From Promicromonospora iranensis (GTDB lineage: Bacteria > Actinomycetota > Actinomycetes > Actinomycetales > Cellulomonadaceae): a DNA stretch of 64,000 nt. Location of the stretch: NCBI RefSeq assembly GCF_028994775.1, contig NZ_JAJQMN010000008.1:1-64000 (forward strand), read 5' to 3'. Position 1 is the first letter of the stretch, and every line of letters starts with the position of its first letter. The notes below the pieces were generated by a model, which worked only from the letters and a program-made list of their open reading frames with translations, made no database searches and was not told where the DNA came from. Shown here piece after piece: positions 24,707 through 34,512 of this stretch. The position numbers were made by a program, and so were the translations under genes.

Positions 24707-26044
24707 TCACCAGTTCGGAGTGACTCCCGGGAGGTTGCGCGGCAGCTTCACATCCTTCGGGTGGTAGATGTACGTGATGCCGTCGGTGGAGGTCTGCCAC
24801 ACGCGCTCGAAGTTCTCCCGCGTGTACACGACCCGGACGGCGTCGTTGGTCGCCCCGTGCGGGTCGTTGAGGATGGGGTCGCCGTCGGCGGTGAACCCGC
24901 GGAGCACGACGAGGTGCCCGTTGGTCTCGTACCCGGCCTCCGGCATCTCCTCCGCCTCGAAGTTGATCGAGAAGACCAGCGGGATGCCCGCCTCGATGAA
25001 CTTCTCGGCCTCCGCGAGGGAGCGCAGCCGGGTCACGAACGACTCCAGCCCGAACGTGTTCGCGTAGGCGGCGTTGAACGGCCAGTTGCCCGCGCCCTCG
25101 TACGTGTAGTCCCACGTGCGCATGGCGGCGTAGTCGACCTGCGGGTCGCCGTTCGGCGCCACGATGCCCTCCAGCTCCGACTCCGGCACCTCGAGGCCGT
25201 ACGAGTAGATCACCATCGTGGACGACGTCGGCGAGCACCACACCTGGCCGCCGCCCCCGAACTCCGGGTACTCGCCGCGGTGGATGTTCTGGCTGTACTG
25301 CGGCACGTCGAGCGACAGCTCACGCCCGAGCGTGAAGTCGCTGGTACCGGTGTAGTGCGCGTCGGGCAGGTACTCGTTGGTCATCGTGCTCACCGAGTCA
25401 AGCCGCGGGGAGACCCGCGTGCCCTCGGGCCGGTACAGCGTGGCCCGGGTCTGGAAGGCCTCCGGCTCGTGACCGCCCTTCGCGACGTAGGTGTCCGTGA
25501 ACAGGTAGGCGTCCGCGTCCGTCTGGCCGTTCACGGAGGTGCGGTGGATGTCGCCCACGCTGCCGTCGGCCGGAGCGAACTCGGCGCCCGACGCCCAGCG
25601 GCTCATCACGAACCACTTGGTCCACGTGCCGTCGGCCTTGCGGCCACGGAACTCGATCTCGACCCAGGTGCCCGTGGGGGTGTGCGCGTTCCATGAGCTC
25701 ACGGACTCGTCGATCAGGTACCCGGTCTCGACGACCGGCGAGGTCCACCGGCCGGTCTCGTAGGTGACCGGCTCGCCGTCGCCGAACGGGTCCGTGTACT
25801 CCACGGTCTCGCCCGTGCCGCGCAGCACCAGCCCGCCCTTGGCGCCCGGCCGCAGGTTCGTGGTCTTGCCCGCGCGGAGCTCGCGGTAGCCGTCCCACGC
25901 GGTCAGGGTGATCTGGTTGTCCGACGCCGCCGGTCCTGGCTCGTCCGCTGCCGCCGCGCCCGCCACGATCCCCGCCTGCACCACAAGCGCTCCCGTCGCC
26001 GCCAGCGCGAACGCCCTCGTTCGCAGCTTTCCTCGAGTCAACAT
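24707..26044 (-). CDS. Secreted C39-family (Peptidase_C39_2) cysteine peptidase
   Basis: A 445-residue exported protein. The start at 26044 (MLTRGKLRTRAFALAATGAL) has GGAGGCAGG just upstream and gives a clean signal peptide ending at AAA. The middle part is beta-rich and unassigned. The C-terminal third is a papain-like C39 domain with nucleophile Cys in GGGQVWCSPTSSTMVIYSYG, His in NGHLVVLRGFTADGDPILND and DPHG following. Such proteins are predicted secreted peptidases in actinomycetes, with unknown substrates. It converges on the amidase gene, and both products are exported hydrolases. Confidence 0.85.
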   Translation of the reverse strand: MLTRGKLRTRAFALAATGALVVQAGIVAGAAAADEPGPAASDNQITLTAWDGYRELRAGKTTNLRPGAKGGLVLRGTGETVEYTDPFGDGEPVTYETGRWTSPVVETGYLIDESVSSWNAHTPTGTWVEIEFRGRKADGTWTKWFVMSRWASGAEFAPADGSVGDIHRTSVNGQTDADAYLFTDTYVAKGGHEPEAFQTRATLYRPEGTRVSPRLDSVSTMTNEYLPDAHYTGTSDFTLGRELSLDVPQYSQNIHRGEYPEFGGGGQVWCSPTSSTMVIYSYGLEVPESELEGIVAPNGDPQVDYAAMRTWDYTYEGAGNWPFNAAYANTFGLESFVTRLRSLAEAEKFIEAGIPLVFSINFEAEEMPEAGYETNGHLVVLRGFTADGDPILNDPHGATNDAVRVVYTRENFERVWQTSTDGITYIYHPKDVKLPRNLPGVTPNW

Positions 26045-26175
26045 GCCTGCCTCCATGGCCTGGGCCCACTTCAGGGTGGAGCGAGCCATGGGGCTTCTCT
26101 ACCAGAGTGGAGCGCCTCCTGGCTGCAAAAAAGTGCCTCGGTGAACTCCGGCTGGGGATGCTAACGTCAGCGGCG

Positions 26176-28066
<1,891 letters not shown>

Positions 28067-28071
28067 CCCTC

Positions 28072-28134
28072 CGTTGAGTGCTGGATATTTGCGGGCCGGC
28101 GCCTGCTGAACCCACAAATATCCAGCACTCAACG
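28072..28134. terminator. Long palindrome between convergent thiC and LacI genes
   Basis: A 20-bp perfect stem (28072-28091 with 28115-28134; core GAGTGCTGGATATTTG) with a 23-base loop. The AT-rich upper stem and its position between two stop codons suggest a bidirectional terminator. Confidence 0.75.
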
Positions 28135-28142
28135 AGGGGTGG

Positions 28143-29264
28143 TCAGGTGAGGTCAGGGACCGGACCTGTTGTCGTGCCCTCGACCAGGCTCACGGGCAGC
28201 ACGACCGACTCGGGCTCCTCGCCGGCGAGCAGCGCGATGACGGCCAGGCCGAGCGCCCGGCCCTTCTCGACGAGCGGCTGGTGCACGCTGGTGAGCACGT
28301 CGGGGGAGAGCCACGGCAGGTCGAGTCCGTCGAACCCCGCCACGGACACGTCCTCGGGCACCCGCAGCCCGAGCTCGCGGGCTGCGATCACGGCGCCGGC
28401 GGCGAGCAGGTCGGAGTGGGCGATGATCGCCGTCGGGCGGTCCCTGGCGGGAGCCCACTCGGACAGGATCTCCGTGGCGGCGTCGCGTCCGTGCTCCACG
28501 AGCGAGGCGGGCGTCTCCCACGAGATGACGGGCTCGACGACGTCCCGCACACCGGCCAGCCGGTTGCGGGTGGGCGTGCGCTCGGCGGCGGCGAGCCGGT
28601 CGGCGTCGACGAGCCCGGACCGCTCGTCCCGCCCGAACGGCAGCGTGATCTCGGCGATCCGCGTGTGCCCGAGCTCGACCAGGTGCCGTACCGCCTCGGC
28701 GGCTCCCCGGCGGTCGTCGACGCTCACGACGGGTACGCCGGACACCTCGTGCCCCTCGCCGATGACGACGGGCACACCCCGGCGCTGCAGCGCGGCGAGG
28801 TTCGGGTCGTCCTTCAGGGTGCCCCACACGAGCACCGCGACATCCATCGCCGCGGCCTCGACCAACGGGTCGACGGCGGGCGGCAGGCCCGCCTCCGCGG
28901 CCAGCCCGACGGACTGCGCCGTGGCGCCCTGCGGCATGCCGGGCACGAGGAGCACGCCCAGCCCCTGCTCACCGATCGCCGAGACCAGGCCGTGCAGCAC
29001 CTGGGTGGAGACAGGGTCCCGGAACGACCGGCCCAGCTGGTCGCCGATCACCACACCCACGATCCCGGAGCGTCCCGACCGGAGCTGACGCCCCAGGGGG
29101 TTGGGCCCGGAGTACTCGAGCTCGCGCGCGGCGGCCAGCACCTTCTCCCGGGTCTCGGGGGTGATCGGTCCCGCACCGGAGAAAGCGAGCGACGCGGTGG
29201 AGACGGAGACACCTGCCAGCTCGGCGACCTTCGCGAGGGTCGGTCGTACGGTCTGGCGGCTCAT
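28143..29264 (-). CDS. LacI-family transcriptional regulator
   Basis: A 373-residue repressor. The N-terminal helix-turn-helix and hinge helix (TLAKVAELAGVSVSTASLAF, then EYSGPNPLGRQLRSGRSGIV, about residues 8-60) precede a periplasmic-binding-protein-like sugar-sensing domain (VAGFDGLDLPWLSPDVLTSV near residue 300). The effector cannot be told from sequence. The ATG at 29264 was chosen because AGAAGGAA lies upstream and the helix-turn-helix then starts at the usual distance. It diverges from an MFS gene across a symmetrical region, so it probably controls that transporter and itself. Confidence 0.92.
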   Translation of the reverse strand: MSRQTVRPTLAKVAELAGVSVSTASLAFSGAGPITPETREKVLAAARELEYSGPNPLGRQLRSGRSGIVGVVIGDQLGRSFRDPVSTQVLHGLVSAIGEQGLGVLLVPGMPQGATAQSVGLAAEAGLPPAVDPLVEAAAMDVAVLVWGTLKDDPNLAALQRRGVPVVIGEGHEVSGVPVVSVDDRRGAAEAVRHLVELGHTRIAEITLPFGRDERSGLVDADRLAAAERTPTRNRLAGVRDVVEPVISWETPASLVEHGRDAATEILSEWAPARDRPTAIIAHSDLLAAGAVIAARELGLRVPEDVSVAGFDGLDLPWLSPDVLTSVHQPLVEKGRALGLAVIALLAGEEPESVVLPVSLVEGTTTGPVPDLT

Positions 29265-29310
29265 CGCGGGTTCCTTCTCTCGATCGGGCACCAGTGGTGC
29301 GGGACCCAGG

Positions 29311-29334
29311 AATCTGCTGGGCTGATCCCAGATT
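29311..29334. promoter_or_regulatory. Candidate LacI-type operator
   Basis: Inverted repeat AATCTG (29311-29316) and CAGATT (29329-29334), with a partly symmetrical 12-base centre, in the 111-base gap between the divergent LacI and MFS genes. A second small palindrome, GATTCAATC, lies at 29352-29360. Confidence 0.5.
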
Positions 29335-29375
29335 GTGGCTTACGGTCGGGTGATTCAATCGCACCAAGGAGTTCC

Positions 29376-30620
29376 GTGCCTACTGCACACGCCGCCGCTC
29401 GTGCGGTCTTCGTCGTCTTCGCCGCCAGTGGGTTCGCCTTCGCGAGCTGGGCATCGCGTCTTCCGGCAGTCCGGGACGGCCTGTCCTTCTCCGAGCAGGA
29501 GATGGGCCTGCTGCTGCTCACGGGCTCGATCGGCTCCGTCGCGGCCATCCCGCTCTCGGGCCTGGTCGCCGAGCGGTTCGGTACCGCGCGGACGGTGGTC
29601 ACCTTCGCGGGCGTCCTGGTGGCGGGGCTCGCGGTGGCCGGCTACGGCGTCGTGGTGGACGAGCATCTCGCGGTGCGGCTCGGCCTGATCCTGTTCGGTG
29701 TGGGCGCCGGCGTCTGGGACGCCGCGATGAACCTCGAGGGCGCGGCGGTGGAGCAGCGGCTCGGCCGTGCCGTCATGCCGGTCTTCCACGCCGGCTTCTC
29801 GTTCGGCACGGTGCTCGGCGCCGGCATCGGCGCGCTGGTGGCGACCATGGGCGTCCCCGTGGTCTGGCACATCGTGTCGGCGGGGATCGTCGCGCTGCTG
29901 TCGGTGCTGATCGCCGTCCGCTACTTCTCGCCGAGCGTGGTCGCGGACGCCGTGCCCCACGGTGTGCCCACCGCAGGGGCGGGCAGCGCGGACGGTGCCG
30001 ACCCGGGAGAGGTGACGCCGCCGACGTCGGGCGTGGCAGGGCTGGTCGCCGCCTGGCGCGAGCCGCGCACCCTGGCGATCGGGCTGGTGGTGCTGGGGGC
30101 GGCCCTCACCGAGGGGGTGGCCAACGACTGGGTGAGCCTCGCGGTGGTGGACGGTTTCGAGACGTCCGACGGGATGGGTGCCGTGGGTCTCGCCGTCTTC
30201 CTCACCGCCATGACGACCGCCCGGCTCGCCGGGACACGGGCCATCGACCGGTTCGGGCGCGTGCCGGTGCTCGTGATCTCCGCGGGGCTGGCTCTCGTGG
30301 GCGTGCTGACGTTCGCCCTGGTCCCGGTCCTGTGGCTGGCCCTGGTCGGCGTCGGCCTGTGGGGTCTCGGCGCGGCGATGGGCTTCCCGATGGGCATGAG
30401 CGCGGCGTCCGACGAACCGAAGCGGGCCGCGATGCGGGTGGCGGCTGTCTCGACCATCGCCTACACGGCGTTCTTCGTGGGGCCGCCGCTGATCGGCTTC
30501 GTCGCCCACGAGACGGGCTACCGCCTGGCCGTGCTGGTGCTGCTGATCCCCATGGCGCTGGGGTTGGCCGTGGCCCGATCCCTGCGGCCGCTGCCGACGG
30601 CGGCCGGTGTGAAGAGGTAG
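29376..30620 (+). CDS. MFS transporter (12-TM)
   Basis: A 414-residue major-facilitator permease with about twelve helices. Its start (AVFVVFAASGFAFASWASRL PAVRDG), IPLSGLVAERFGTARTVVTF (motif A region) and VWDAAMNLEGAAVEQRLGRA place it with YbjJ/fucose-permease-like MFS proteins. GTG at 29376 follows AAGGAG by 4 bases. The substrate is unknown; control by the divergent LacI regulator suggests a carbohydrate or related compound. Confidence 0.88.
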   Translation: MPTAHAAARAVFVVFAASGFAFASWASRLPAVRDGLSFSEQEMGLLLLTGSIGSVAAIPLSGLVAERFGTARTVVTFAGVLVAGLAVAGYGVVVDEHLAVRLGLILFGVGAGVWDAAMNLEGAAVEQRLGRAVMPVFHAGFSFGTVLGAGIGALVATMGVPVVWHIVSAGIVALLSVLIAVRYFSPSVVADAVPHGVPTAGAGSADGADPGEVTPPTSGVAGLVAAWREPRTLAIGLVVLGAALTEGVANDWVSLAVVDGFETSDGMGAVGLAVFLTAMTTARLAGTRAIDRFGRVPVLVISAGLALVGVLTFALVPVLWLALVGVGLWGLGAAMGFPMGMSAASDEPKRAAMRVAAVSTIAYTAFFVGPPLIGFVAHETGYRLAVLVLLIPMALGLAVARSLRPLPTAAGVKR

Positions 30621-30765
30621 TGCAGGGCACGAGGCGCGCGCTGCCCAGAGGCTGGGCCGTCAGGACGAGCACAGAACACGTCTGTCGACACCAGAAGGTT
30701 CCAGAAATGGCAGACATCACCCACGGCATGTCGAAGATGTCCACAAATCCAACGCGACAGGTAGA

Positions 30766-30778
30766 TAGGCTTGCAGGG
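30766..30778 (+). promoter_or_regulatory. murB promoter -10; probably leaderless transcript
   Basis: TAGGCT (30766-30771) fits the actinobacterial -10 form TANNNT. It ends 7 bases before the G of the murB GTG, placing the transcription start at or next to the start codon. No ribosome-binding site is present. No clear -35 hexamer is seen. Confidence 0.55.
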
Positions 30779-31971
30779 TGAGCCCATACCCGGCAGACAC
30801 CGTCCAGGCGCAAGCGGTGGCCCCTAGCCTTGCCGACCTCACCACACTCCGCGTGGGTGGCCCGGCAGCCTCGTTCGTGGAGGCGGAGGAAGAGGCCGCT
30901 CTGATCGAGGCGGTGAGCACCGCCGACGACGACGGTGTGCCACTGCTGGTCGTGGGTGGCGGCTCCAACCTGCTGGTGGCGGACGAGGGTTTTGACGGCG
31001 TCGTCGTGCGCGACACCCGCGGCGGCATCACTGTCGAGTCGGATGATTCCTGCGGTGGCGCCGTGGTGAGCGCCCCCGCGGGTCAGAACTGGGACGAGCT
31101 CGTGGAGCGCGCGGTCTCCGAGGGCTGGGTCGGTGTCGAGTCGCTGTCAGGCATCCCCGGCACGGTGGGCGCCGCCCCGGTGCAGAACATCGGTGCGTAC
31201 GGCCAGGAGCTCTCCGGCGTCGTGTCGCTGGTGCGCACGTGGGACCGGGGCGAGCGGCGGGTGCGCACGTTCTCGGTGGGCCAGCTGGACTTCGGGTACC
31301 GCACGTCGCTGCTGAAGCGTTCGATGCACACCGAGGGCCGGGACGAGGATCCGCGTGCTCCCTGGTACCCGTCGCCGCGCTACGTGGTGCTGGACGTGCA
31401 GTTCCAGTTCCGGCTCGGCACGCTCTCGGCGCCGGTCGGCTACGGGGAGCTGGCGCGCCGCCTGGGCGTCGAGGTGGGGCAGCGGGCCCCGATGAAGGAC
31501 GTCCGCGAGACGGTGCTGGGCCTCCGTGGCGGCAAGGGCATGCTGCTCGACCGTCCGTCCTTCGGTGCGGAGCCGGACCACGACCGCTGGAACTCGGGCT
31601 CCTTCTTCACCAACCCCGTGATCCCCGTCGAGCACCTCGCGCACCTGCCCGAGGACGCCCCTCGCTACCCCGTCCGCTCGTCGACGCCGGAGACCAGCAC
31701 AGGCCCGAGTCTCGGCGCGATCGACCCGGCGTTCGTGAAGACCAGCGCCGCCTGGCTCATCGAACGGGCCGGCTTCGGCAAGGGCTTCGGCCTGGCGGGG
31801 GAGCACAGCCCGGCGCGGCTGTCGACCAAGCACACGCTCGCGATGACCAACCGCGGCGGCGCTCGTGCGGAGGACGTCGTGGCCCTCGCTCGCGCGGTGC
31901 GTGACGGCGTCCGCGACCGGTTCGGCGTGACGCTGGTGCCGGAGACCGTCCTGGTGGGCGTCTCCCTCTGA
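30778..31971 (+). CDS. murB: UDP-N-acetylmuramate dehydrogenase MurB
   Basis: A 397-residue FAD enzyme that reduces UDP-GlcNAc-enolpyruvate to UDP-MurNAc in peptidoglycan precursor synthesis. The FAD-binding motif VVGGGSNLLVADEGFDGVVV is at about residues 60-79, GLSGIPG-type VESLSGIPGTVGAAPVQNIG AYGQE at about 120-145, the catalytic Ser in RWNSGSFFTNPVI, and the Glu-containing ending with LVPETVLVG. It is somewhat longer than the family average (about 350-370), through internal loops. GTG start without ribosome site, consistent with leaderless translation. Its place after the hadB region is typical for actinomycetes. Confidence 0.97.
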   Translation: MSPYPADTVQAQAVAPSLADLTTLRVGGPAASFVEAEEEAALIEAVSTADDDGVPLLVVGGGSNLLVADEGFDGVVVRDTRGGITVESDDSCGGAVVSAPAGQNWDELVERAVSEGWVGVESLSGIPGTVGAAPVQNIGAYGQELSGVVSLVRTWDRGERRVRTFSVGQLDFGYRTSLLKRSMHTEGRDEDPRAPWYPSPRYVVLDVQFQFRLGTLSAPVGYGELARRLGVEVGQRAPMKDVRETVLGLRGGKGMLLDRPSFGAEPDHDRWNSGSFFTNPVIPVEHLAHLPEDAPRYPVRSSTPETSTGPSLGAIDPAFVKTSAAWLIERAGFGKGFGLAGEHSPARLSTKHTLAMTNRGGARAEDVVALARAVRDGVRDRFGVTLVPETVLVGVSL

Positions 31972-31994
31972 CCCAACCCTGGTGTTCGGGACCC

Positions 31995-32056
31995 CGGTGG
32001 TCGAGCCCTCGCAGGTCGAGCCTGTCGAGACCGGTCCCGACAGGCTCGACCACCGA
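31995..32056. repeat. GGTCGAGC repeat cluster, copy 2
   Basis: GGTCGAGCCTGTCG (32014-32027) is perfectly complementary to CGACAGGCTCGACC (32038-32051). A further direct copy of GGTGGTCGAGCC starts at 31995. It lies between the convergent murB and L,D-transpeptidase genes and is related to the cluster at 17815-17903. Confidence 0.65.
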
Positions 32057-32067
32057 GGACCGGACCG

Positions 32068-33135
32068 TCAGTAGACGACGACGGGGGTACCCGACGGGGC
32101 GCCCCACGTGTCCCAGATCCAGTCCATCGCGCTGTTCGAGACGCGCACGCACCCGTGCGAGGCGGGGAACGCGGGGACCGACGACGAGCCGTGCACCGCG
32201 ATGCCGCCGGTGAAGAACTTGGGCCGCCACATGTCGCCCAGCTCGAGCGTCGACGAGTGCATCGCGTTCACCTCGCGGTACACCGCGAACGAACCGCGCG
32301 GCGTGTACGCCGTGTAGGTGGTGCCCTGCGCCTCGTAGGTCTCCCCGTTGCCGGACGATGCGTTGATGACCTTCACGACCTTGCCGTTCTCGACCGCCAG
32401 CACGAGCTGCCGGTCGATGTCGATCTCGAGCACCTTCCCGGACGACGTCTGGGCCTGCGGCACGAGGCCGTCGTCCGCGGCCTTCTGCGTGGCGTCGCCC
32501 ACCACGCCGTCGCGGTACAGGCCACCGGCCTTCTGCAGCGCGAAGACCGCCTGCTGCGTCTCGGCCCCGTACGCGTTGTCGACCGAGGTCACGAAGTAGC
32601 CGAGGTCCTTGAGCCGCTGCTGCAGCTTGCCCACCCGGTCGCTGTCCTCGCCGAGCTCGATGTAGTCGGGCTTCTCGGGCTCCTCGTCCTTCGAGCCCTT
32701 GTCGTCGTTCTCGCCCTTGCCGTCCGACTCCCCGTCGTCCCCCTCGGACGAGCCGTCGTCGCGCTTCCCGTCGTTCTTGCCTTCGACATCACCAGCATCA
32801 CCGGCATCACCCTCGGCGTCGTCCGGCGCGGCCGTTCCGTCGTCGGCGTCATCGCTCGCGCCGTCGCCGGTGCCCTCGTCGGCGCCGTCACCGCTCGCCT
32901 CGGCCGATGGCTCGCTCGGCGAGGCCTCCGGCTCCTCGGCTCCGGGATCCTGGCTCCGGGTGCTCTCCTCCGGGCTGGGTGAGCTGGTCGCCGCCGTGTC
33001 CGCGGGGGGCTCCTGGCCGTCACCGCAGGCGGACAGCAGGCCCGCGGCCAGCGCCACCGCGCCGAGCGTGCCCATGATCTTCCTGCCGACGTTCCTGCCC
33101 ACACCGTGGGTCGGCCTACCGTGCATTACCCGCAT
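32068..33135 (-). CDS. L,D-transpeptidase lipoprotein (PG-binding + YkuD)
   Basis: A 355-residue lipoprotein that should form 3-3 cross-links or attach proteins in peptidoglycan. A lipobox LLSAC ends the signal peptide (Cys near residue 37). A highly acidic Ser/Glu/Asp/Gly linker of about 105 residues follows, then a PG_binding_1 domain (VGKLQQRLKDLGYFVTSVDN) and a YkuD catalytic domain with AVHGSSSVPAFPASHGCVRV (His and Cys of the HGCVR motif). The ATG at 33135 follows GAGGAGGAG and was preferred to one 15 codons upstream. The terminal domain ends at VVVY. Confidence 0.93.
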   Translation of the reverse strand: MRVMHGRPTHGVGRNVGRKIMGTLGAVALAAGLLSACGDGQEPPADTAATSSPSPEESTRSQDPGAEEPEASPSEPSAEASGDGADEGTGDGASDDADDGTAAPDDAEGDAGDAGDVEGKNDGKRDDGSSEGDDGESDGKGENDDKGSKDEEPEKPDYIELGEDSDRVGKLQQRLKDLGYFVTSVDNAYGAETQQAVFALQKAGGLYRDGVVGDATQKAADDGLVPQAQTSSGKVLEIDIDRQLVLAVENGKVVKVINASSGNGETYEAQGTTYTAYTPRGSFAVYREVNAMHSSTLELGDMWRPKFFTGGIAVHGSSSVPAFPASHGCVRVSNSAMDWIWDTWGAPSGTPVVVY

Positions 33136-33223
33136 CGTGACTCCTCCTCGACCGCGCCTTCTGGGGTGGCGCGGCACCACACACGAGACGACGTCGTCCC
33201 CTCGCGAGTGTCCTTCATCTCTG

Positions 33224-33244
33224 ACTGACCTGCGGGCGGTCAGT
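33224..33244 (-). terminator. Small hairpin after the adenosine-deaminase gene
   Basis: ACTGACC (33224-33230) and GGTCAGT (33238-33244) form a perfect 7-bp stem with a 7-base loop. It lies 20 bases past the stop codon at 33265 and before the L,D-transpeptidase gene on the same strand. It could also be an operator. Confidence 0.4.
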
Positions 33245-33264
33245 ACGGTTGGGCCGGTTGATCG

Positions 33265-34338
33265 TCACCCAATCGTGACTGTACCGCCCGGGTGGAGGGC
33301 ATCCAGCCTGTCGTCAGGGTCCGGCGAGAGCAGCCACGCGTCGACCTCGGCGAGGAGACGGGCCTTCGTGCCCGACGACGCCCGGCTCGCCCGGATGGAC
33401 GACGCCGCCAGCGCGGCGAGCTCGCGGTCCGTGAAGCCGTGTGCGCTCCGTGCCATCTCGTACTGGTCGACGAGCCGCGTGCCGAACAGCAGGGGGTCGT
33501 CGGCGCCGAGCGCGACCAGGGCACCGGCGTCCACCAGGGTGCGCAGGGGGACCTCGCTCGCCTCGCCGTACACGCCGAGACCGATGTTCGAGCCGGGATT
33601 CACCTCCAGGGCGACACCGCGCTCCACGATGTCCGCGAGGACACGCTCGTCCTCGGCGGCGCGCACGCCGTGCCCGAGCCGGTCGGGGACGAGTTCCCGC
33701 ATGACCTCGCTGATGTGGTCGGGGCCCAGCAGCTCGCCGCCGTGCGGCACCGCCGCCAGGCCGGCGCGGCGGGCGATGTCGAACGCGTGCCCGAACTGGG
33801 ACGTGTCCCCGCGGCGCTCGTCGTTCGACAGCCCGAACCCCACCACCTCGCCCACGCCGTCGCCCGCGTACCGGGCGGCGAGCCGGGCGAGCGTGCGCGC
33901 GTCGAGCGGGTGCCGCATGCGCGACGCCGCGATGATCACTCCCACCTCGACCCCGTGGGCCGCGCTCGCGGTCTTGGCTGCGTCGATGACGATCTCGACG
34001 GCCGGGGTGATGCCGCCGACGAACGGGGCGTAGGAGGTCGGGTCGACCTGGATCTCCAGGCGGCCGGAGCCTTCGGCGGCGTCGTCGGCCGCGGCCTCGT
34101 CGACCAGGCGGCGCATGTCGGCCTCCGAGCGCACGCACGCGCGAGCGGCGTCGTACAGGCGCTGGAACCGGAACCAGCCCCGCTCGGTGGCGGGCAGGCG
34201 CAGGGGGTCGTTGTCGATGAGCGCCTCGGGCAGGCGCACGTTGTACGCGGCTGCCATGTCGACGAGGGTCGGCACCCGCATGGATCCGGTGAAGTGGAGG
34301 TGGAGGTGCGCCTTGGGAAGGAGTGCGAGGTCGCGCAT
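33265..34338 (-). CDS. Adenosine deaminase family protein
   Basis: A 357-residue metal-dependent hydrolase of the adenosine/AMP deaminase family. HLHLHFTGSMR at residues 11-21 supplies the first two zinc ligands; the usual form is HxHLDG, so FTG replaces LDG. AVPHGGELLGPDH holds the third His and catalytic Glu. GHGVRA and ALGADDPLLFG (the paired Asp) complete the site. LEVNPGSNIGLG replaces the usual CPTSN. These changes suggest a substrate other than adenosine, possibly a modified base. The ATG at 34338 fits the first beta strand; longer in-frame starts lack conservation. Confidence 0.85.
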   Translation of the reverse strand: MRDLALLPKAHLHLHFTGSMRVPTLVDMAAAYNVRLPEALIDNDPLRLPATERGWFRFQRLYDAARACVRSEADMRRLVDEAAADDAAEGSGRLEIQVDPTSYAPFVGGITPAVEIVIDAAKTASAAHGVEVGVIIAASRMRHPLDARTLARLAARYAGDGVGEVVGFGLSNDERRGDTSQFGHAFDIARRAGLAAVPHGGELLGPDHISEVMRELVPDRLGHGVRAAEDERVLADIVERGVALEVNPGSNIGLGVYGEASEVPLRTLVDAGALVALGADDPLLFGTRLVDQYEMARSAHGFTDRELAALAASSIRASRASSGTKARLLAEVDAWLLSPDPDDRLDALHPGGTVTIG

Positions 34339-34420
34339 CTGCGTAGTCTGGCAAAGCGCTGGTCCGACGGCAGCCGCGGTCGTGATACTCCGCACTACTC
34401 ACACATCCCGACGTCCAGCT

Positions 34421-34450
34421 TTGGTGCGTGCGCGCTCCGCTACGTATCCT
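34421..34450 (+). promoter_or_regulatory. Candidate promoter of the Ser/Thr kinase gene
   Basis: TTGGTG (34421-34426), an 18-base spacer and TATCCT (34445-34450). The start codon lies about 60 bases downstream. Confidence 0.5.
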
Positions 34451-34512
34451 GAGAAGAACATGCCCCAGATAGCCGAAATGACTTATTTGCAACCACGGAC
34501 ACCGGTGAACCA

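Noticed and set aside
30707-30781. 24-codon frame (MADITHGMSKMSTNPTRQVD...) ending in an overlap with the murB start
   Set aside because: No ribosome site, and the murB -10 element lies inside it, so it is probably not transcribed with murB.
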